Below, in pieces: positions 1 to 9,714 of a DNA stretch of 64,000 nucleotides. The stretch spans positions 1 through 64,000 of the forward strand of contig NZ_QHKO01000006.1 of NCBI RefSeq assembly GCF_003260125.1, in the 5' to 3' direction. Made by a program: the position numbers and the translations under genes. This stretch comes from Lujinxingia litoralis (GTDB taxonomy: Bacteria > Myxococcota_A > Bradymonadia > Bradymonadales > Bradymonadaceae). Each line of letters starts with the position of its first letter. The stretch's first letter is position 1. A model generated the notes under the pieces. It saw only the letters and a list, made by a program, of their open reading frames with translations. It was not told the DNA's origin and did no database searches.

Positions 1-107
1 GTCAAAACACGCCCACCCTGCCTCTTCGGTGGGGGTCGAGGGGGTCAAAACACGCCCACCCTGCCTCTTCGGTGGGGGTCGAGGGGGTCAAAACACGCCC
101 ACCCTGT
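1..107. repeat. Tandem repeat array, 43-bp period (array A, cut by window edge)
   Basis: Units begin at positions 1, 44 and 87 and each starts GTCAAAACACGCCCACC. The first two copies are identical and the third breaks down after about 20 bases, so this is the right-hand end of an array that runs out of the window. Each unit contains the pair CCCACC...GGTGGG, which could form a small hairpin. A period of 43 is not a multiple of three, which argues against a coding repeat. Nothing recognisable lies between the array and the gene that ends near 212. Confidence 0.9.
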
Positions 108-211
108 TTCTTACGAAGAGAACAAAGGGCCAGCGAAAGGAGCGCCCGCGTTTTGGCCCCGGGCTGCCCTACCCGGGTCCACAGCGTTCTCTCAGCCTCG
201 CCACCCGGTGT

Positions 212-580
212 TTATTTGAGGCGAGCCCCATCGGGGACCGGGCTATCGGGCCTGGCCAGGACGATCGCGCCGTCTTCGCGTTCGAACCCGCAGATCAGCA
301 CCTCGGAGCGGATCGGACCGATCTGCTTCGCCGGAAAGTTCGTCACACAGAGCACCTGGGTGCCCACCAGGCTCTCTGGCGAGTAGAGGTCGGTGATCTG
401 GGCGCTGGATTTGCGCACGTCCTCCGGTCCCAGGCGCACCCAGACCTTGTAGGCAGGCCGGCGCGCCTCGGGAAAGGGCTCCGCCCGCACCACCGTGCCC
501 ACCTGGAGCTTCACTGCCTCAAAGTCCGCCCAATCGATCGTCTTATCGTCGCTCATCATCACCTCGCCCGTCGTGGTCAT
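212..580 (-). CDS. csaA: CsaA-like tRNA-binding domain protein
   Basis: A single OB-fold tRNA-binding domain of the CsaA/YgjH/EMAP-II class, 122 residues against about 110 for CsaA. The family pattern is clear: an early VGTVVRAEPFPEARRPAY stretch, then KSSAQIT, then VLCVTNFPAKQIG and SEVLICGF near the end. Members bind tRNA nonspecifically and CsaA has been described as a chaperone in the cytosol; which applies here is unknown. The first ATG has a GGAGGG ribosome site six bases upstream. A second possible start (Met8/Met9) follows GAGGTG and would give the more usual length. It is divergent from the lipase gene, with about 165 bp between the starts. Confidence 0.85.
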   Translation of the reverse strand: MTTTGEVMMSDDKTIDWADFEAVKLQVGTVVRAEPFPEARRPAYKVWVRLGPEDVRKSSAQITDLYSPESLVGTQVLCVTNFPAKQIGPIRSEVLICGFEREDGAIVLARPDSPVPDGARLK

Positions 581-746
581 CGAAATCCCTCCGCTATCTC
601 GGGAGGCGCTGAGAGCAAGTCCGCGCTACGCGCCGAGATCGGGGGCGTGCTAGTCTGCCGAGTGCGCCGCCCCGACTCAAGCCCTCCCTTGCTGGCGAGC
701 GTCCTCTTCCGCTCCCTCTTTGCCGCTCTCTCCCCTGACATACCCG

Positions 747-2048
747 ATGAACGCTCCCCACAACCCGACACCGAAACGCGCGCTGGTGCTCTCCGGCGGC
801 GGGGCCCGCGGGGCCTACGAAGTAGGCACGCTCCGCTACATCATGCATGCGCTCCCCGCCGATCTGGGCTACTCGCCGCGCTTTGATATCGTGTGCGGCA
901 CCAGCGTGGGTGCCATCAACGCCGCCTGGGTGGCGGCCACGCTCGACGATCCCCACTACTGTGCCGCGCGTCTGGAGCACCTGTGGCGCTCGCTGCGCTT
1001 TAGCGAGGTGATTCGCTTCTCGTATGGCGAGCTCGGGAGGCTGCTCTACCACTACCTCCTTGAGGAGCGTCTGCCCGGGCTGGTGCGGCGCACCCAGCGG
1101 GCGATGGCCGACACCAGCCGGCCGGGGGGCTTTCTGCACACCAGCTTCTTTGATCGCCTGGTGCGCCACGAGATCCCCTTTCGACGCATTGAGCAGAACC
1201 TCAAGAGCGGACATCTGGAGGCGGCCTCGGTCTCGGCCACCGACATCGTCTCGGGGCAGACCGCCGTCTTTGTGCAGACGCACCGCCCGCTGCCCCCCTG
1301 GACCCGCGACCGCCGGCGCATCGCGCGTCAGGGGCCGATTACCCCGCGCAAGGTGCTGGCCAGCGCGGCGATCCCGGTGCTCTTCCCCTCGGTTCAGGTG
1401 CACGGACGCTGGTACTGCGACGGGGCGCTGCGCCAGAACACCCCCATCTCGCCAGCGCTGCGCCTGGGCGCGGATCGGGTCCTGGTGATCGCTTTAAAAA
1501 ACGCCTCCCCGCTGGAGCGCCAGCGCCCCACGCCGGTGCCGGAGCATCTGCGCAAGATCGCGCATCCCAACCTGGCCTACGTGATGGGCAAGCTCCTCGA
1601 CGCGCTCCTGCTCGACCCGCTCGACTACGACTTAAGCGTGCTCAACCGCGTCAACGCCATGCTTCGCGTGGGCGAAGAGGCCTTTGGCAAAGAGCACTTC
1701 CTGCCCCCCTTTAATGAGGTGATTCGCCGGCACCGCGGGCAGGGCTACCGGGTGGTGGAGCCCCTCTTGATTCGGCCCAGCCGCGACCTGGGGGAGCTGG
1801 CCGCCGGGCTGGCGCGCACCCTGCCCGAGAGCTTCTGGGGCTCGGCGCCGCTGCGCCACGTCGGGCAGCGCGCCCTGGAGAGCGAGGGCGGCCGCGAGAG
1901 CGATCTCTTAAGCTATGTGCTCTTCGACGGGCAGTACACCGGGGAGCTCATTGAGCTGGGCTGGCAAGACGCCGCCCGCAGACACGAAGAGCTCGTCGCG
2001 TTTTTTCGCGACGAGCCCTCCGAAACGCTCTCTCAGGTGCCGGCCTGA
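747..2048 (+). CDS. Patatin-like phospholipase/acyl hydrolase
   Basis: A 433-residue patatin-fold serine hydrolase predicted to cleave acyl esters of phospholipids. The oxyanion loop LSGGGARGAYEVG is at residues 15-27, the nucleophile elbow GTSVG puts the serine at 53, and the DGA motif supplies the catalytic Asp at 225, so the Ser-Asp dyad is intact. No signal peptide or membrane segment is visible, which fits a cytoplasmic enzyme or one secreted by other means. An upstream TTG (720) is in frame, but the ATG at 747 sits just before the conserved domain. The gene runs convergently into the lipoprotein gene with only 27 bp between stops. Confidence 0.88.
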   Translation: MNAPHNPTPKRALVLSGGGARGAYEVGTLRYIMHALPADLGYSPRFDIVCGTSVGAINAAWVAATLDDPHYCAARLEHLWRSLRFSEVIRFSYGELGRLLYHYLLEERLPGLVRRTQRAMADTSRPGGFLHTSFFDRLVRHEIPFRRIEQNLKSGHLEAASVSATDIVSGQTAVFVQTHRPLPPWTRDRRRIARQGPITPRKVLASAAIPVLFPSVQVHGRWYCDGALRQNTPISPALRLGADRVLVIALKNASPLERQRPTPVPEHLRKIAHPNLAYVMGKLLDALLLDPLDYDLSVLNRVNAMLRVGEEAFGKEHFLPPFNEVIRRHRGQGYRVVEPLLIRPSRDLGELAAGLARTLPESFWGSAPLRHVGQRALESEGGRESDLLSYVLFDGQYTGELIELGWQDAARRHEELVAFFRDEPSETLSQVPA

Positions 2049-2075
2049 GCTTTTTTGCCTGCGGGAGCACGCCGA

Positions 2076-3398
2076 TCAGGGACAGGTGTTTGAAAGATTT
2101 CCCGACAGACTCGCCACTCCCTGCCAGCCGGCGCCGCGCAGGCTGGCCACCACCGCCTCAATCTCACACCAGGACAGCGACTCGTTGGCCGTGATGTTGA
2201 GCTCTTGCACACTCGTGATCGCCGGCAGCGTCAGTGTGCTCAGCATCGGATTCCCCGAGAGCACCAGATTCCCTACCACCTCTTCCAACGCGGTGAGCGT
2301 CACGCTGGCCAGCACATCGTTGCTGACCACCGACATCTCCCCGCCCACCCGGATCAGCACCGGCAGGTTCAACCCGGTGAGCGCATCGACATCCGAGATC
2401 ATGAGTTTGCCGTGCACCTCCTCCAGCGCCGCCATCTCCAGGGTGTGCAGCTTCGGCAGCGCGCTCAAAAAGAGATGCGGCCCTGGTGCATGCTCCCCCT
2501 GCGTCTGAAGAGCGGACAACGCCAGCGAAGTGAGTTCGGGCAGCATCTGGATCGAGAGAGCGCCCCCGACCTCCACCAGCGCACTCAAGTCCAGACGCTG
2601 GATCTCGGCTTGCATCACCTGAACCGAGCCACCGACCCGGTGCAGCGAGGATAACGTCACCCCGGTCAAGCTCGACGAGCTCAGCGCGATAAAGTCTCCG
2701 GCGATGCTCTCCAACAGGGGCAGATTCAGCGAGGCCAACTCGGCGTTGTTCATCAGCCGCACCGTCCCCTGAACCTGCGCCAGCTTCGGCAGGTAGAGCG
2801 ACTCCGCCCCGCTGGCGATGACCTCTAAATCCTGCTGGACGAGGCGCAACACCGGCGCGTTGATCGAACGCAGCGCGCTGTTGGAACGGATCGAGAGCGA
2901 GGCGTCGATCTGCTCCAGCGACGGCAACGAGATCGAAGAGGTCTGGGAGAGCGTGTCGATCTGCACGCTCCCATGGACCCGTTCCAGCAGAGGCAACTCA
3001 AGCGCGGGGGACTCCGCGACATTGACACGAAAGATCACATCACCGGTTACCTCGCGATAGGATTGCGCGGCGTCCACATCCGCCGGGCTCTCCAGCACCA
3101 GCGCCCCCTGATAGATCGTGTCGGGATCGATGGGGGTATCGGGCTCCTCACCGCCATCGTCGGCATCGGCATCGGGGGTGTCCGCGTCGTCGATGAGGCC
3201 GCCATCGCTCTCGTCGACATCCCTCTCGTCAACATCGGTATCCTCCGGCCCCAGCGTCGCCACGCACACGCCCGCCTGACAGACCTCGCCACGAAAACAA
3301 TCCTGGATGGAAGCGCACTGCTCGCTGCGCATACACCCGGTGCTCGCCAGTCCCACGGCCAGCAACACCCCCAATCCCCACGTCGTCCAGACTCGCAT
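2076..3398 (-). CDS. Lipoprotein with receptor L-domain-like leucine repeats
   Basis: A 440-residue exported lipoprotein. A signal peptide ends in the lipobox LASTGC, so Cys22 should be lipidated. Next come a small Cys-rich segment (CASIQDCFRGEVCQAGVC), an acidic Asp/Glu linker of about 45 residues, and then some 300 residues of irregular repeats of about 23 residues. Each repeat carries a pattern like LxLPxLxxVxGxLxI, as in the Recep_L/EGFR L-domain and fungal Ecm33 solenoids, which bind surface ligands. It ends in SGNLSNTCP. The partner is unknown; display on the outer membrane is inferred from the lipobox and the acidic tether. Confidence 0.8.
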   Translation of the reverse strand: MRVWTTWGLGVLLAVGLASTGCMRSEQCASIQDCFRGEVCQAGVCVATLGPEDTDVDERDVDESDGGLIDDADTPDADADDGGEEPDTPIDPDTIYQGALVLESPADVDAAQSYREVTGDVIFRVNVAESPALELPLLERVHGSVQIDTLSQTSSISLPSLEQIDASLSIRSNSALRSINAPVLRLVQQDLEVIASGAESLYLPKLAQVQGTVRLMNNAELASLNLPLLESIAGDFIALSSSSLTGVTLSSLHRVGGSVQVMQAEIQRLDLSALVEVGGALSIQMLPELTSLALSALQTQGEHAPGPHLFLSALPKLHTLEMAALEEVHGKLMISDVDALTGLNLPVLIRVGGEMSVVSNDVLASVTLTALEEVVGNLVLSGNPMLSTLTLPAITSVQELNITANESLSWCEIEAVVASLRGAGWQGVASLSGNLSNTCP

Positions 3399-3685
3399 CG
3401 TCCCTCGCTCCTCAGCCCCAGACTCACCCGGGGCCCTCGTCTTTACTCAACCTATGCTCGGCTCCCCTAACCTGACGCGCATCTCCTCTCGATTCAACGC
3501 AAACCTGCGTCCGCCCCTCCACTCCGGGCTTGCCAGCCCCGGGTGCCGCGTCGCATTGAACAATCACGGGGGCCTCCCTACACTCCCGCCCCTTCCAACC
3601 TGCTTCAGGGCCCGGTCACGTCACACCGGAAATGGTTCCGGTCGGACATCGTCCATCTTCAGGCCCCTGATCTCCGGAGAACGTC

Positions 3686-4135
3686 ATGATGAACGCCCTC
3701 ACTCACGCTCTGCTCATCGCCCAGGCTCAGCCCGAGATCCCCTCCGACCTGCTGGGAGGCATCGCCGGGATGATCGCCTTCGGCCTCATCTTTCTGGTCT
3801 CGATGCTGGTCTCCCTGGTGATGATCGCCGCGGTCTGGAAGATCTATACCAAAGCCGGTGAGCCGGGCTGGGCATCGATCGTGCCGGTGTACAACTCAAT
3901 TGTGCTGGCCAAAATCGCCGGCAAAGAGCCCTGGTGGGGTCTGTTGCTCTATGTCCCCTTCATCAACCTCGTGGCCATGGTGATCCTGTGCATCGGGCTG
4001 GCCCATGCCTTTGGTAAAGACACGCTGTGGGGGCTGGGATTGATCTTCTTCGGCTTCATCTTCTTCCCCCTGCTGGGCTTTGGCAGCGCCACCTACCAGG
4101 GAGAGCGCGCCGCGACGCCCTCGCCATCCTTCTGA
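3686..4135 (+). CDS. DUF5684-type small membrane protein
   Basis: A 149-residue integral membrane protein. A hydrophobic segment at about residues 24-50 is followed by the hallmark KAGEPGWASIVPVYN stretch and KIAGKEPWWG, then two closely spaced hydrophobic segments. This matches the DUF5684 family, also found as the N-terminal part of some signal peptidase I proteins. No peptidase domain is present, so only the membrane module is kept. GGAGAA precedes the doubled ATG. Function unknown. Confidence 0.75.
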   Translation: MMNALTHALLIAQAQPEIPSDLLGGIAGMIAFGLIFLVSMLVSLVMIAAVWKIYTKAGEPGWASIVPVYNSIVLAKIAGKEPWWGLLLYVPFINLVAMVILCIGLAHAFGKDTLWGLGLIFFGFIFFPLLGFGSATYQGERAATPSPSF

Positions 4136-4143
4136 GCCAGGCC

Positions 4144-4173
4144 GGGGTGTTACGTCACGAAGTGCTACACCCC
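4144..4173 (+). terminator. Hairpin after the DUF5684 gene
   Basis: Arms GGGGTGT and ACACCCC enclose a smaller CAC/GTG stem, nine bases after the stop codon of the upstream gene. There is no T-run, so this is only a candidate transcription end or processing site. Confidence 0.3.
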
Positions 4174-4323
4174 AATGCGTTGAACTCTCCCCGCGTCTCC
4201 GATAGATCTTAGCCTCCGATGAAGGCTCGGGCGGAGCGGCACTCCCTCCGATGGCCCCGAGCTTTTATCGCGCCATGGCGAGCTGAGGCACTTGAAGCCG
4301 CCTCATCAGCAGACGCGGGATCT

Positions 4324-6252
4324 ATGACACCTACTTCGCTCTTCTCCTGGATCGGCCACCTGCCGCGCCTTCCTCTGTGGGCTCGTCTGGGGATCATTGC
4401 CACGCTGCACGTGGGCTTTTTTGCGCTGGCCTACCTGTTGGCCTTTCTGATCCGCTTTGATTACGCCATCCCCCCCCAATATCAGGCGGCGATGTGGGCG
4501 GGGCTGCTGCCCCTTCTGGCCACCAAAACACTGGTCCTGGGCGTGATGCGCATGTTCCAGGGCTGGTGGAAGTACGTGAGCCTCTACGACGTGCTGGCCC
4601 TGGCGCGTGCGCTGGCTCTGGCCAGCGCGACGTATCTGGCGCTCAACGTTCTGGTGCTCACCCCGGCCGACTTTCCCCGCTCGATCTACCTGCTTGATTT
4701 CGCGCTGAGCCTGCTGCTGCTGGGCGGCGCCCGCGGCAGCCTGCGCCTGATCCGCGAGCGCCTGGCCACCTGGGGCGACGACCGCCCGGCGGTGCCGGTG
4801 CTCATCGCCGGGGCCGGCGACACCGGCGAGACCCTGGTGCGCGAGATCGCGAAAAACCGCCAGATCGTGTATCGGCCGGTCGGTTTCATCGATGACGACC
4901 CCTACAAGCACGGCCTGCGCATGCACGGGGTCCCGGTGCTTGGCCCCATCGAAAGGCTCCCTCAGATCGTGGATAAACACGGCGTCGAGGAGCTGGTCAT
5001 CGCCATGCCCTCGGCCTCCCGCGAGCAGATTCGCCGGGTGGTGGAGCTGGCCCAACGCTGCGGCGTCAAAACCCGCATCGTCCCGGCCTTTGAAGCCGTG
5101 GTGGAAGGCAAAGTCTCGGTCAATCAGCTCCGCGAGGTCGCCATCACCGACCTTTTGGGGCGCGCCCCGGTGGAGCTCGACACCTACGCCATCGGCCGCT
5201 CCCTCGAAGGCAAGCGGGTGCTGGTCACCGGCGCCGGCGGCTCCATCGGCTCGGAGATCTGCCGGCAGGTCATGCGCTTTAACCCCGAGCGCCTCATCCT
5301 CCTGGACTCCGCCGAGACTCCCCTCTTCTTCATCCACCGCGAGTTGCGTCAGGCCCACGACGACCGGCTCTTCCCGGCCATCGGCGACGTCACCGACGCG
5401 CAGCGCATGCGCGAGGTCTTCGACCTGCACCGCCCCGATGTGGTGCTCCACGCCGCGGCCTACAAACACGTCCCCCTGATGGAGGCCCACCCGGCCCTGG
5501 CGGTCCGCAACAACATCGGCGGCACCCGCACCGTCGCCCACCTCGCCGCCGAGTATCAGGTGGCCCGCTTCGTGCTCATCTCCACCGACAAAGCCGTCAA
5601 CCCCACCAGCGTGATGGGCGCGACCAAGCGCGTGGCCGAGCTTTTAGTGCGCCATCTCAACGCCAGCTGCCCCACCACCAAGTTCTGCGTGGTGCGCTTT
5701 GGCAACGTGCTCGGCTCCAACGGAAGCGTCATCCCGATCTTCCGCCAGCAAATCGCCGCCGGCGGTCCGGTCACCGTGACCCACCCGGAGATGACCCGCT
5801 ACTTCATGACCATCCCCGAGGCCACCCAGCTGGTGCTTCAGGCGGCCACCTTCAAGCAGGGTGACCTCTTTATTCTCGACATGGGCGAGCCGGTTAAGAT
5901 CGTCGACCTGGCCCGTGACATGATTCGGTTGAGTGGGCTCAGCGAAGAGGAGATCCCCGTGGAGTTCTGCGGGATTCGCCCCGGCGAAAAACTCTTTGAA
6001 GAGCTCACCCTCGACCGCGAAGAGGTCGACACCACCGCCCACGCCAAGATCTTTATGGGGCGCGAGCCCGGCGACCTGCTCGAAAATCTCCAGGAGCCCT
6101 TCGATGCACTGATGGCGGCCGGCCAGGCCAGCGACGATCAGGGGGTACGCGAAGGCCTGGAAGCCTTGATCCCGACCTACCGCCCCAGCGTACCGGCCCG
6201 CAAAGTCATCCGCATCGAAAGCGGGCGGCACCGGGCTCTGAACAAGGTCTGA
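4324..6252 (+). CDS. WbpM/CapD/FlaA1-type nucleoside-diphosphate-sugar 4,6-dehydratase
   Basis: A 642-residue polysaccharide enzyme with the full membrane form of the family: four hydrophobic segments at about residues 15-140, a CoA-binding-like Rossmann domain starting at VLIAGAGDTGETLV, and a C-terminal SDR domain. The NAD-binding motif TGAGGSIG is at 302-309. The active site has MxxxK (Met431, Lys435) instead of YxxxK, as in WbpM and PglF, which convert UDP-GlcNAc to the 4-keto-6-deoxy sugar. The start was set at the ATG after 35 unconserved residues, just before the first membrane segment. It heads the surface polysaccharide locus. Confidence 0.9.
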   Translation: MTPTSLFSWIGHLPRLPLWARLGIIATLHVGFFALAYLLAFLIRFDYAIPPQYQAAMWAGLLPLLATKTLVLGVMRMFQGWWKYVSLYDVLALARALALASATYLALNVLVLTPADFPRSIYLLDFALSLLLLGGARGSLRLIRERLATWGDDRPAVPVLIAGAGDTGETLVREIAKNRQIVYRPVGFIDDDPYKHGLRMHGVPVLGPIERLPQIVDKHGVEELVIAMPSASREQIRRVVELAQRCGVKTRIVPAFEAVVEGKVSVNQLREVAITDLLGRAPVELDTYAIGRSLEGKRVLVTGAGGSIGSEICRQVMRFNPERLILLDSAETPLFFIHRELRQAHDDRLFPAIGDVTDAQRMREVFDLHRPDVVLHAAAYKHVPLMEAHPALAVRNNIGGTRTVAHLAAEYQVARFVLISTDKAVNPTSVMGATKRVAELLVRHLNASCPTTKFCVVRFGNVLGSNGSVIPIFRQQIAAGGPVTVTHPEMTRYFMTIPEATQLVLQAATFKQGDLFILDMGEPVKIVDLARDMIRLSGLSEEEIPVEFCGIRPGEKLFEELTLDREEVDTTAHAKIFMGREPGDLLENLQEPFDALMAAGQASDDQGVREGLEALIPTYRPSVPARKVIRIESGRHRALNKV

Positions 6253-6296
6253 TTCAGACCGAGTTCCCGGTGCAATGATTGTGATTCCAACGTGCC

Positions 6297-7586
6297 TCAG
6301 GATTCGGCGTCGGCCGACTCCGGGGCACGTTGCGTTTGAGGGGTTGGGAGCGCGCCCATCTCGCCCTCGTGAGAGTCTTGCGCCACAGATGGGGCGTAGG
6401 CCGGCGCCTCAAAGGGCACACCCGCCATCCGGGCGTAGAGCGCGTGGTAGCGCGCCACGATCGCCCCCAGCGAGAAGTGCTCCACCACGCGCCGGCGCCC
6501 CTTCTGGCCCAGGGCGCGCCGCGCCCCCTCGTCCATCGCCAACAGCTCGCTCATCGCCCGCGCCAGCTGCATCTCGTCGCGGGGCGCCACCACGCGCCCG
6601 GCCCCACCCAAAAGCCAGGCCGCATCCCCCACGTCGGTCACCGCCACCGGCACCCCGCAGGCCATCGCCTCCCCCACCACGTTGGGGAAGCCCTCGCTGC
6701 GCGAGCTGAGCACCGCCACGTCAAAGGCGGCGGTGATGCGCGGGATGTCGCGGCGCTCCCCCAGCAGGATCACGCGCTCTTCGAGCCCCAGCGCGCGCGC
6801 CTGGCCCAGAAACTCGGCGTTGTCCGCGCTCAGCCCGCGCCCCACCAGCACCAGACGCGCCTGGGGGTGCTCGGCGGCCACGCGCCGCATCGCGCCGAGG
6901 AGGTTGGGGTGATCCTTAATCGGGTGCAGCCTCCCCACCATCCCCACCAGGGGCGTCGCCGTGGGCAGCCCCAGCTCCCGGCGCACCTCCCGATACGCCT
7001 CGGGACAGGGCCGAAAGGTGCGGGTGTCAAAGCCGTTGGGGATCACCTCATCGCGCCGCGCACTGTAGCCCAGGGCGCGGTGCTGCGTGCGGCTGAGACG
7101 GGAGTTGTAGACGATGGCGTCGGCCTGCGGGCTCAAGAGCGCGCCCAGGCGAATCACCGCCCGGGTGCCCCGGCTCTCCTCGCCAAGATCGTAGATGCAG
7201 TGGCGCACGTTCCAGGCAAAAGGGCGGCCCAGCCCGGCCATCACGCCCAGGTTGGCGTGGTACATCCAGGCGTGAATCACATCCGGGTTATGCCGGGCCA
7301 CCAGCCGGCGCAAACGAAAGAGGGCGGCCGGAGTGGGGCGGCCGCGACTCAAGTTCAGCGTCTCAACCGAAGCGCCGGCGGCCTCCACACGCTCGGCCAT
7401 CGTGCCCCGCCCCATCAGACTGACCACCGTGGTGGGAAAGCGCCGGCGGTCGCCGCCTTCGATGAGTTTGGTCAGCATCGTCTCCGCCCCCCCGGTTCCC
7501 AGCCCGGTGATGATATGGCATACCTTCACCGGTGGCCCCGCCGGGGCAACATCGGTCTGAGACGGGCATGATTGCGTCGCTTCCAT
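6297..7586 (-). CDS. GT4-family glycosyltransferase
   Basis: A 429-residue GT-B fold retaining glycosyltransferase. The N-terminal domain opens with KVCHIITGLGTGGAE. The donor-site EX7E motif appears as SEGFPNVVGEAMACGVPV. The chosen ATG has AGGACG upstream; the longer frame adds 28 unconserved residues. It should transfer a sugar from a nucleotide donor onto a lipid-linked glycan on the inner membrane face; the specific sugar cannot be told. It is divergent from the polytopic membrane protein gene across about 116 bp, so the two may share a control region. Confidence 0.87.
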   Translation of the reverse strand: MEATQSCPSQTDVAPAGPPVKVCHIITGLGTGGAETMLTKLIEGGDRRRFPTTVVSLMGRGTMAERVEAAGASVETLNLSRGRPTPAALFRLRRLVARHNPDVIHAWMYHANLGVMAGLGRPFAWNVRHCIYDLGEESRGTRAVIRLGALLSPQADAIVYNSRLSRTQHRALGYSARRDEVIPNGFDTRTFRPCPEAYREVRRELGLPTATPLVGMVGRLHPIKDHPNLLGAMRRVAAEHPQARLVLVGRGLSADNAEFLGQARALGLEERVILLGERRDIPRITAAFDVAVLSSRSEGFPNVVGEAMACGVPVAVTDVGDAAWLLGGAGRVVAPRDEMQLARAMSELLAMDEGARRALGQKGRRRVVEHFSLGAIVARYHALYARMAGVPFEAPAYAPSVAQDSHEGEMGALPTPQTQRAPESADAES

Positions 7587-7702
7587 GAGCGCGTCCTGCT
7601 TTAAAGAGGGGAGGGGGCGGATGGATTCGCCGCGCGCTGACGTTACTCCCCGCGTCACCCGATAGGTCAAGGGCCTGAAGATGCCCCGGAGAACTCGCCA
7701 GG

Positions 7703-9007
7703 ATGTTAGAACTAATCCCCAGCTTCGTCACGATCCTCTTCGGGGTGGTCGCCCTGGGTCTGAGCCTGCGCGCCTTTGAGCGCCGCGAACAAGGGCTGCT
7801 CATCGGCGCCTTTGCCCTGCACCTGCTCGCCGCCCTGGCTCAGGTCTTCATCACCCGTGATCTCTACGGCTACGGCGACATGCTCACCTACTTCCGCGAG
7901 GGCGGCTTCGTCGCCGACCGGATGCGCGAAGACTTTGTGGCCTACGCCCCCGACGCGCTGCGCCTGATCGTCCAGCAAGAGACCCAGAACCTGGGCTGGC
8001 TCAACTCAGCCAGCCCGGCCACCGCCACGATGTACGGCCTCAGCTCCTGGCTCCATTACCTCACCCAGGGCTCGCTCTACGCGACGTGCCTGCTGGTGGC
8101 GATCGGGTCCTTTTTTGGCAAGCTGGTGATGTTCCGCGCCTTTCGCCCCCTCTTTCCCCCGCATCTGCACCGGCGCCTGATCGCGGGCATGATGTGGATG
8201 CCTTCCATCGTGTTCTGGTCCAGCGGACTCCTCAAAGAGAGCATCGCCATCATCGGGTTGGGTCTGGCAACCTACGGCATCATACGGCTGACCGACTCGA
8301 CAAGCTCGACACCCCGCGCCGCGGTGGCGCTGGGGGCAGGCTCGGTCATTGTGGGCCTTGTCAAAACCTACATCCTGGGCCCCTTCGCCATCGCTGCTGG
8401 CGCCTGGTACTACTGGCAGCGCGGGCTGCGCTTAAGCGGGGGACGGGCGCTTAGCCTGCGTCCGCTTCACTTTGCGCTGGCCATGGCGCTGGCGATGACG
8501 GCGATCATCGGCATCGGCGAGCTCTTCCCTCGCTACGCCCTGACCAACCTGGTGGATGAAGCCAGCCGGCTCCAGGAGGTCGGACAGCGCGTCACGGGAG
8601 GCTCCACCTTCGCCCTTTCCGACACCGCTCCCACCAGCTCCTCGGGTCAGCTGGCCATGGCCCCGATGGCCGTGATCACAGCGCTGGCTCGCCCCTTTAT
8701 CTTTGAGGCCAACAACCTCATGGCGCTGGTCAGCGCGCTGGAGATGAGCTTTATCCTGGGGCTACTCCTTTTAGCGCTCTACCGGCGCGGAGGACACGAG
8801 AGCTGGCAGGTGATCATGCGCTCGCCACCCCTGGTATTTACGTTGATCTTTGTGGTGCTCTTTGCGCTCGGCGTGGGACTGACGACCACCAATATGGGGA
8901 CCCTCGCGCGCTATCGCATGCCCATGCTGCCCTTCTACATGCTCTTTATCGTGGCGCTCTTACCGGCGCGCCCTTTCGCCACCTGGCCACGCACTCGACA
9001 GGCCTGA
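7703..9007 (+). CDS. Polytopic membrane protein of the polysaccharide locus (possible polymerase)
   Basis: A 434-residue integral membrane protein with about nine or ten hydrophobic segments spread over its whole length. A larger loop at about residues 50-110 contains YGYGDMLTYFREGG, and the motif PSIVFWSSGLLKES is at about 170-185. Such VFWSSG-KES motifs occur in EpsG/Wzy-like polymerase relatives and other polysaccharide membrane proteins, but no family can be assigned with certainty. Its place between glycosyltransferase and acyltransferase genes suggests a part in polymerising or exporting the glycan. The final hydrophobic segment ends about 10 residues before the C-terminus. Confidence 0.7.
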   Translation: MLELIPSFVTILFGVVALGLSLRAFERREQGLLIGAFALHLLAALAQVFITRDLYGYGDMLTYFREGGFVADRMREDFVAYAPDALRLIVQQETQNLGWLNSASPATATMYGLSSWLHYLTQGSLYATCLLVAIGSFFGKLVMFRAFRPLFPPHLHRRLIAGMMWMPSIVFWSSGLLKESIAIIGLGLATYGIIRLTDSTSSTPRAAVALGAGSVIVGLVKTYILGPFAIAAGAWYYWQRGLRLSGGRALSLRPLHFALAMALAMTAIIGIGELFPRYALTNLVDEASRLQEVGQRVTGGSTFALSDTAPTSSSGQLAMAPMAVITALARPFIFEANNLMALVSALEMSFILGLLLLALYRRGGHESWQVIMRSPPLVFTLIFVVLFALGVGLTTTNMGTLARYRMPMLPFYMLFIVALLPARPFATWPRTRQA

Positions 9008-9078
9008 ACAGCGCGTTCGGAACAGAGCACGCCCCGCCGGGAGCGCCCCGCTCCAAGCATATTCCCAACCTCTAAGAC

Positions 9079-9714
9079 CTACTCCACCGGCTCCGGCTGC
9101 CGAATCACCCGAGCCGGATTCCCCACCGCGGTCGCCCCCGCAGGCACATCTCGAATCACCACCGCCCCGGCTCCCACCACAGCCCGATTCCCGATCCGGA
9201 CCCCCGGCACGACCGTTAACCCGGCACCCAGCATCACATCGGAGCCCACGCGCGTTTGGCCCGTCAACGTCACCCCCGGAGACACCATCGTATAGGCTCC
9301 GATAACCGTGTCGTGGCTTATCCGGCTGCCGATGTTGATCAGCGCGAAGTCTCCCACCTTCACCTGCACCGTGATCACGCTACCAGCGCATACCGTCACC
9401 CCGGTGCCTAAGCTGACCTCCTGGCTGACATGCGCCCCCGGGTCCACCAGCGTCGGCCACGTCAGCGGAAGATGGGCCAGCTTGCTGACGATCTTCCGTC
9501 GCACCCGGGGGTAGCCCACGCCCAACACCACCTCGGCCCGGCCGACCTTCTCCAGATAGTCCGTCGTGCCGAGCACCGGCACGCCGCACACCTGCTGGTT
9601 ATGCAGCGTGGGATTATCATCCACAAAGCCCCGCACCGCCCGATTGAGACGACGCAACAACCAGAGCATCTCTCGCCCATGCCCTCCCGCTCCGATGATG
9701 ATGATGTCTTCCAT
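9079..9714 (-). CDS. NeuD/PglD-type sugar O/N-acyltransferase
   Basis: A 211-residue left-handed beta-helix acyltransferase of the sialic acid O-acetyltransferase/PglD family. The N-terminal Rossmann part begins IIIIGAGGHGREML and binds the nucleotide sugar. The C-terminal hexapeptide coil contains the likely catalytic His134 in RISHDTVIG and ends VGNPARVI. The start is fixed by a strong AGGAGG eight bases upstream; the 30 extra in-frame residues are not conserved. With the WbpM-like dehydratase nearby, a role in acetylating an amino-sugar intermediate (bacillosamine-like route) is plausible, though the aminotransferase for such a route is not in the window. Confidence 0.88.
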   Translation of the reverse strand: MEDIIIIGAGGHGREMLWLLRRLNRAVRGFVDDNPTLHNQQVCGVPVLGTTDYLEKVGRAEVVLGVGYPRVRRKIVSKLAHLPLTWPTLVDPGAHVSQEVSLGTGVTVCAGSVITVQVKVGDFALINIGSRISHDTVIGAYTMVSPGVTLTGQTRVGSDVMLGAGLTVVPGVRIGNRAVVGAGAVVIRDVPAGATAVGNPARVIRQPEPVE

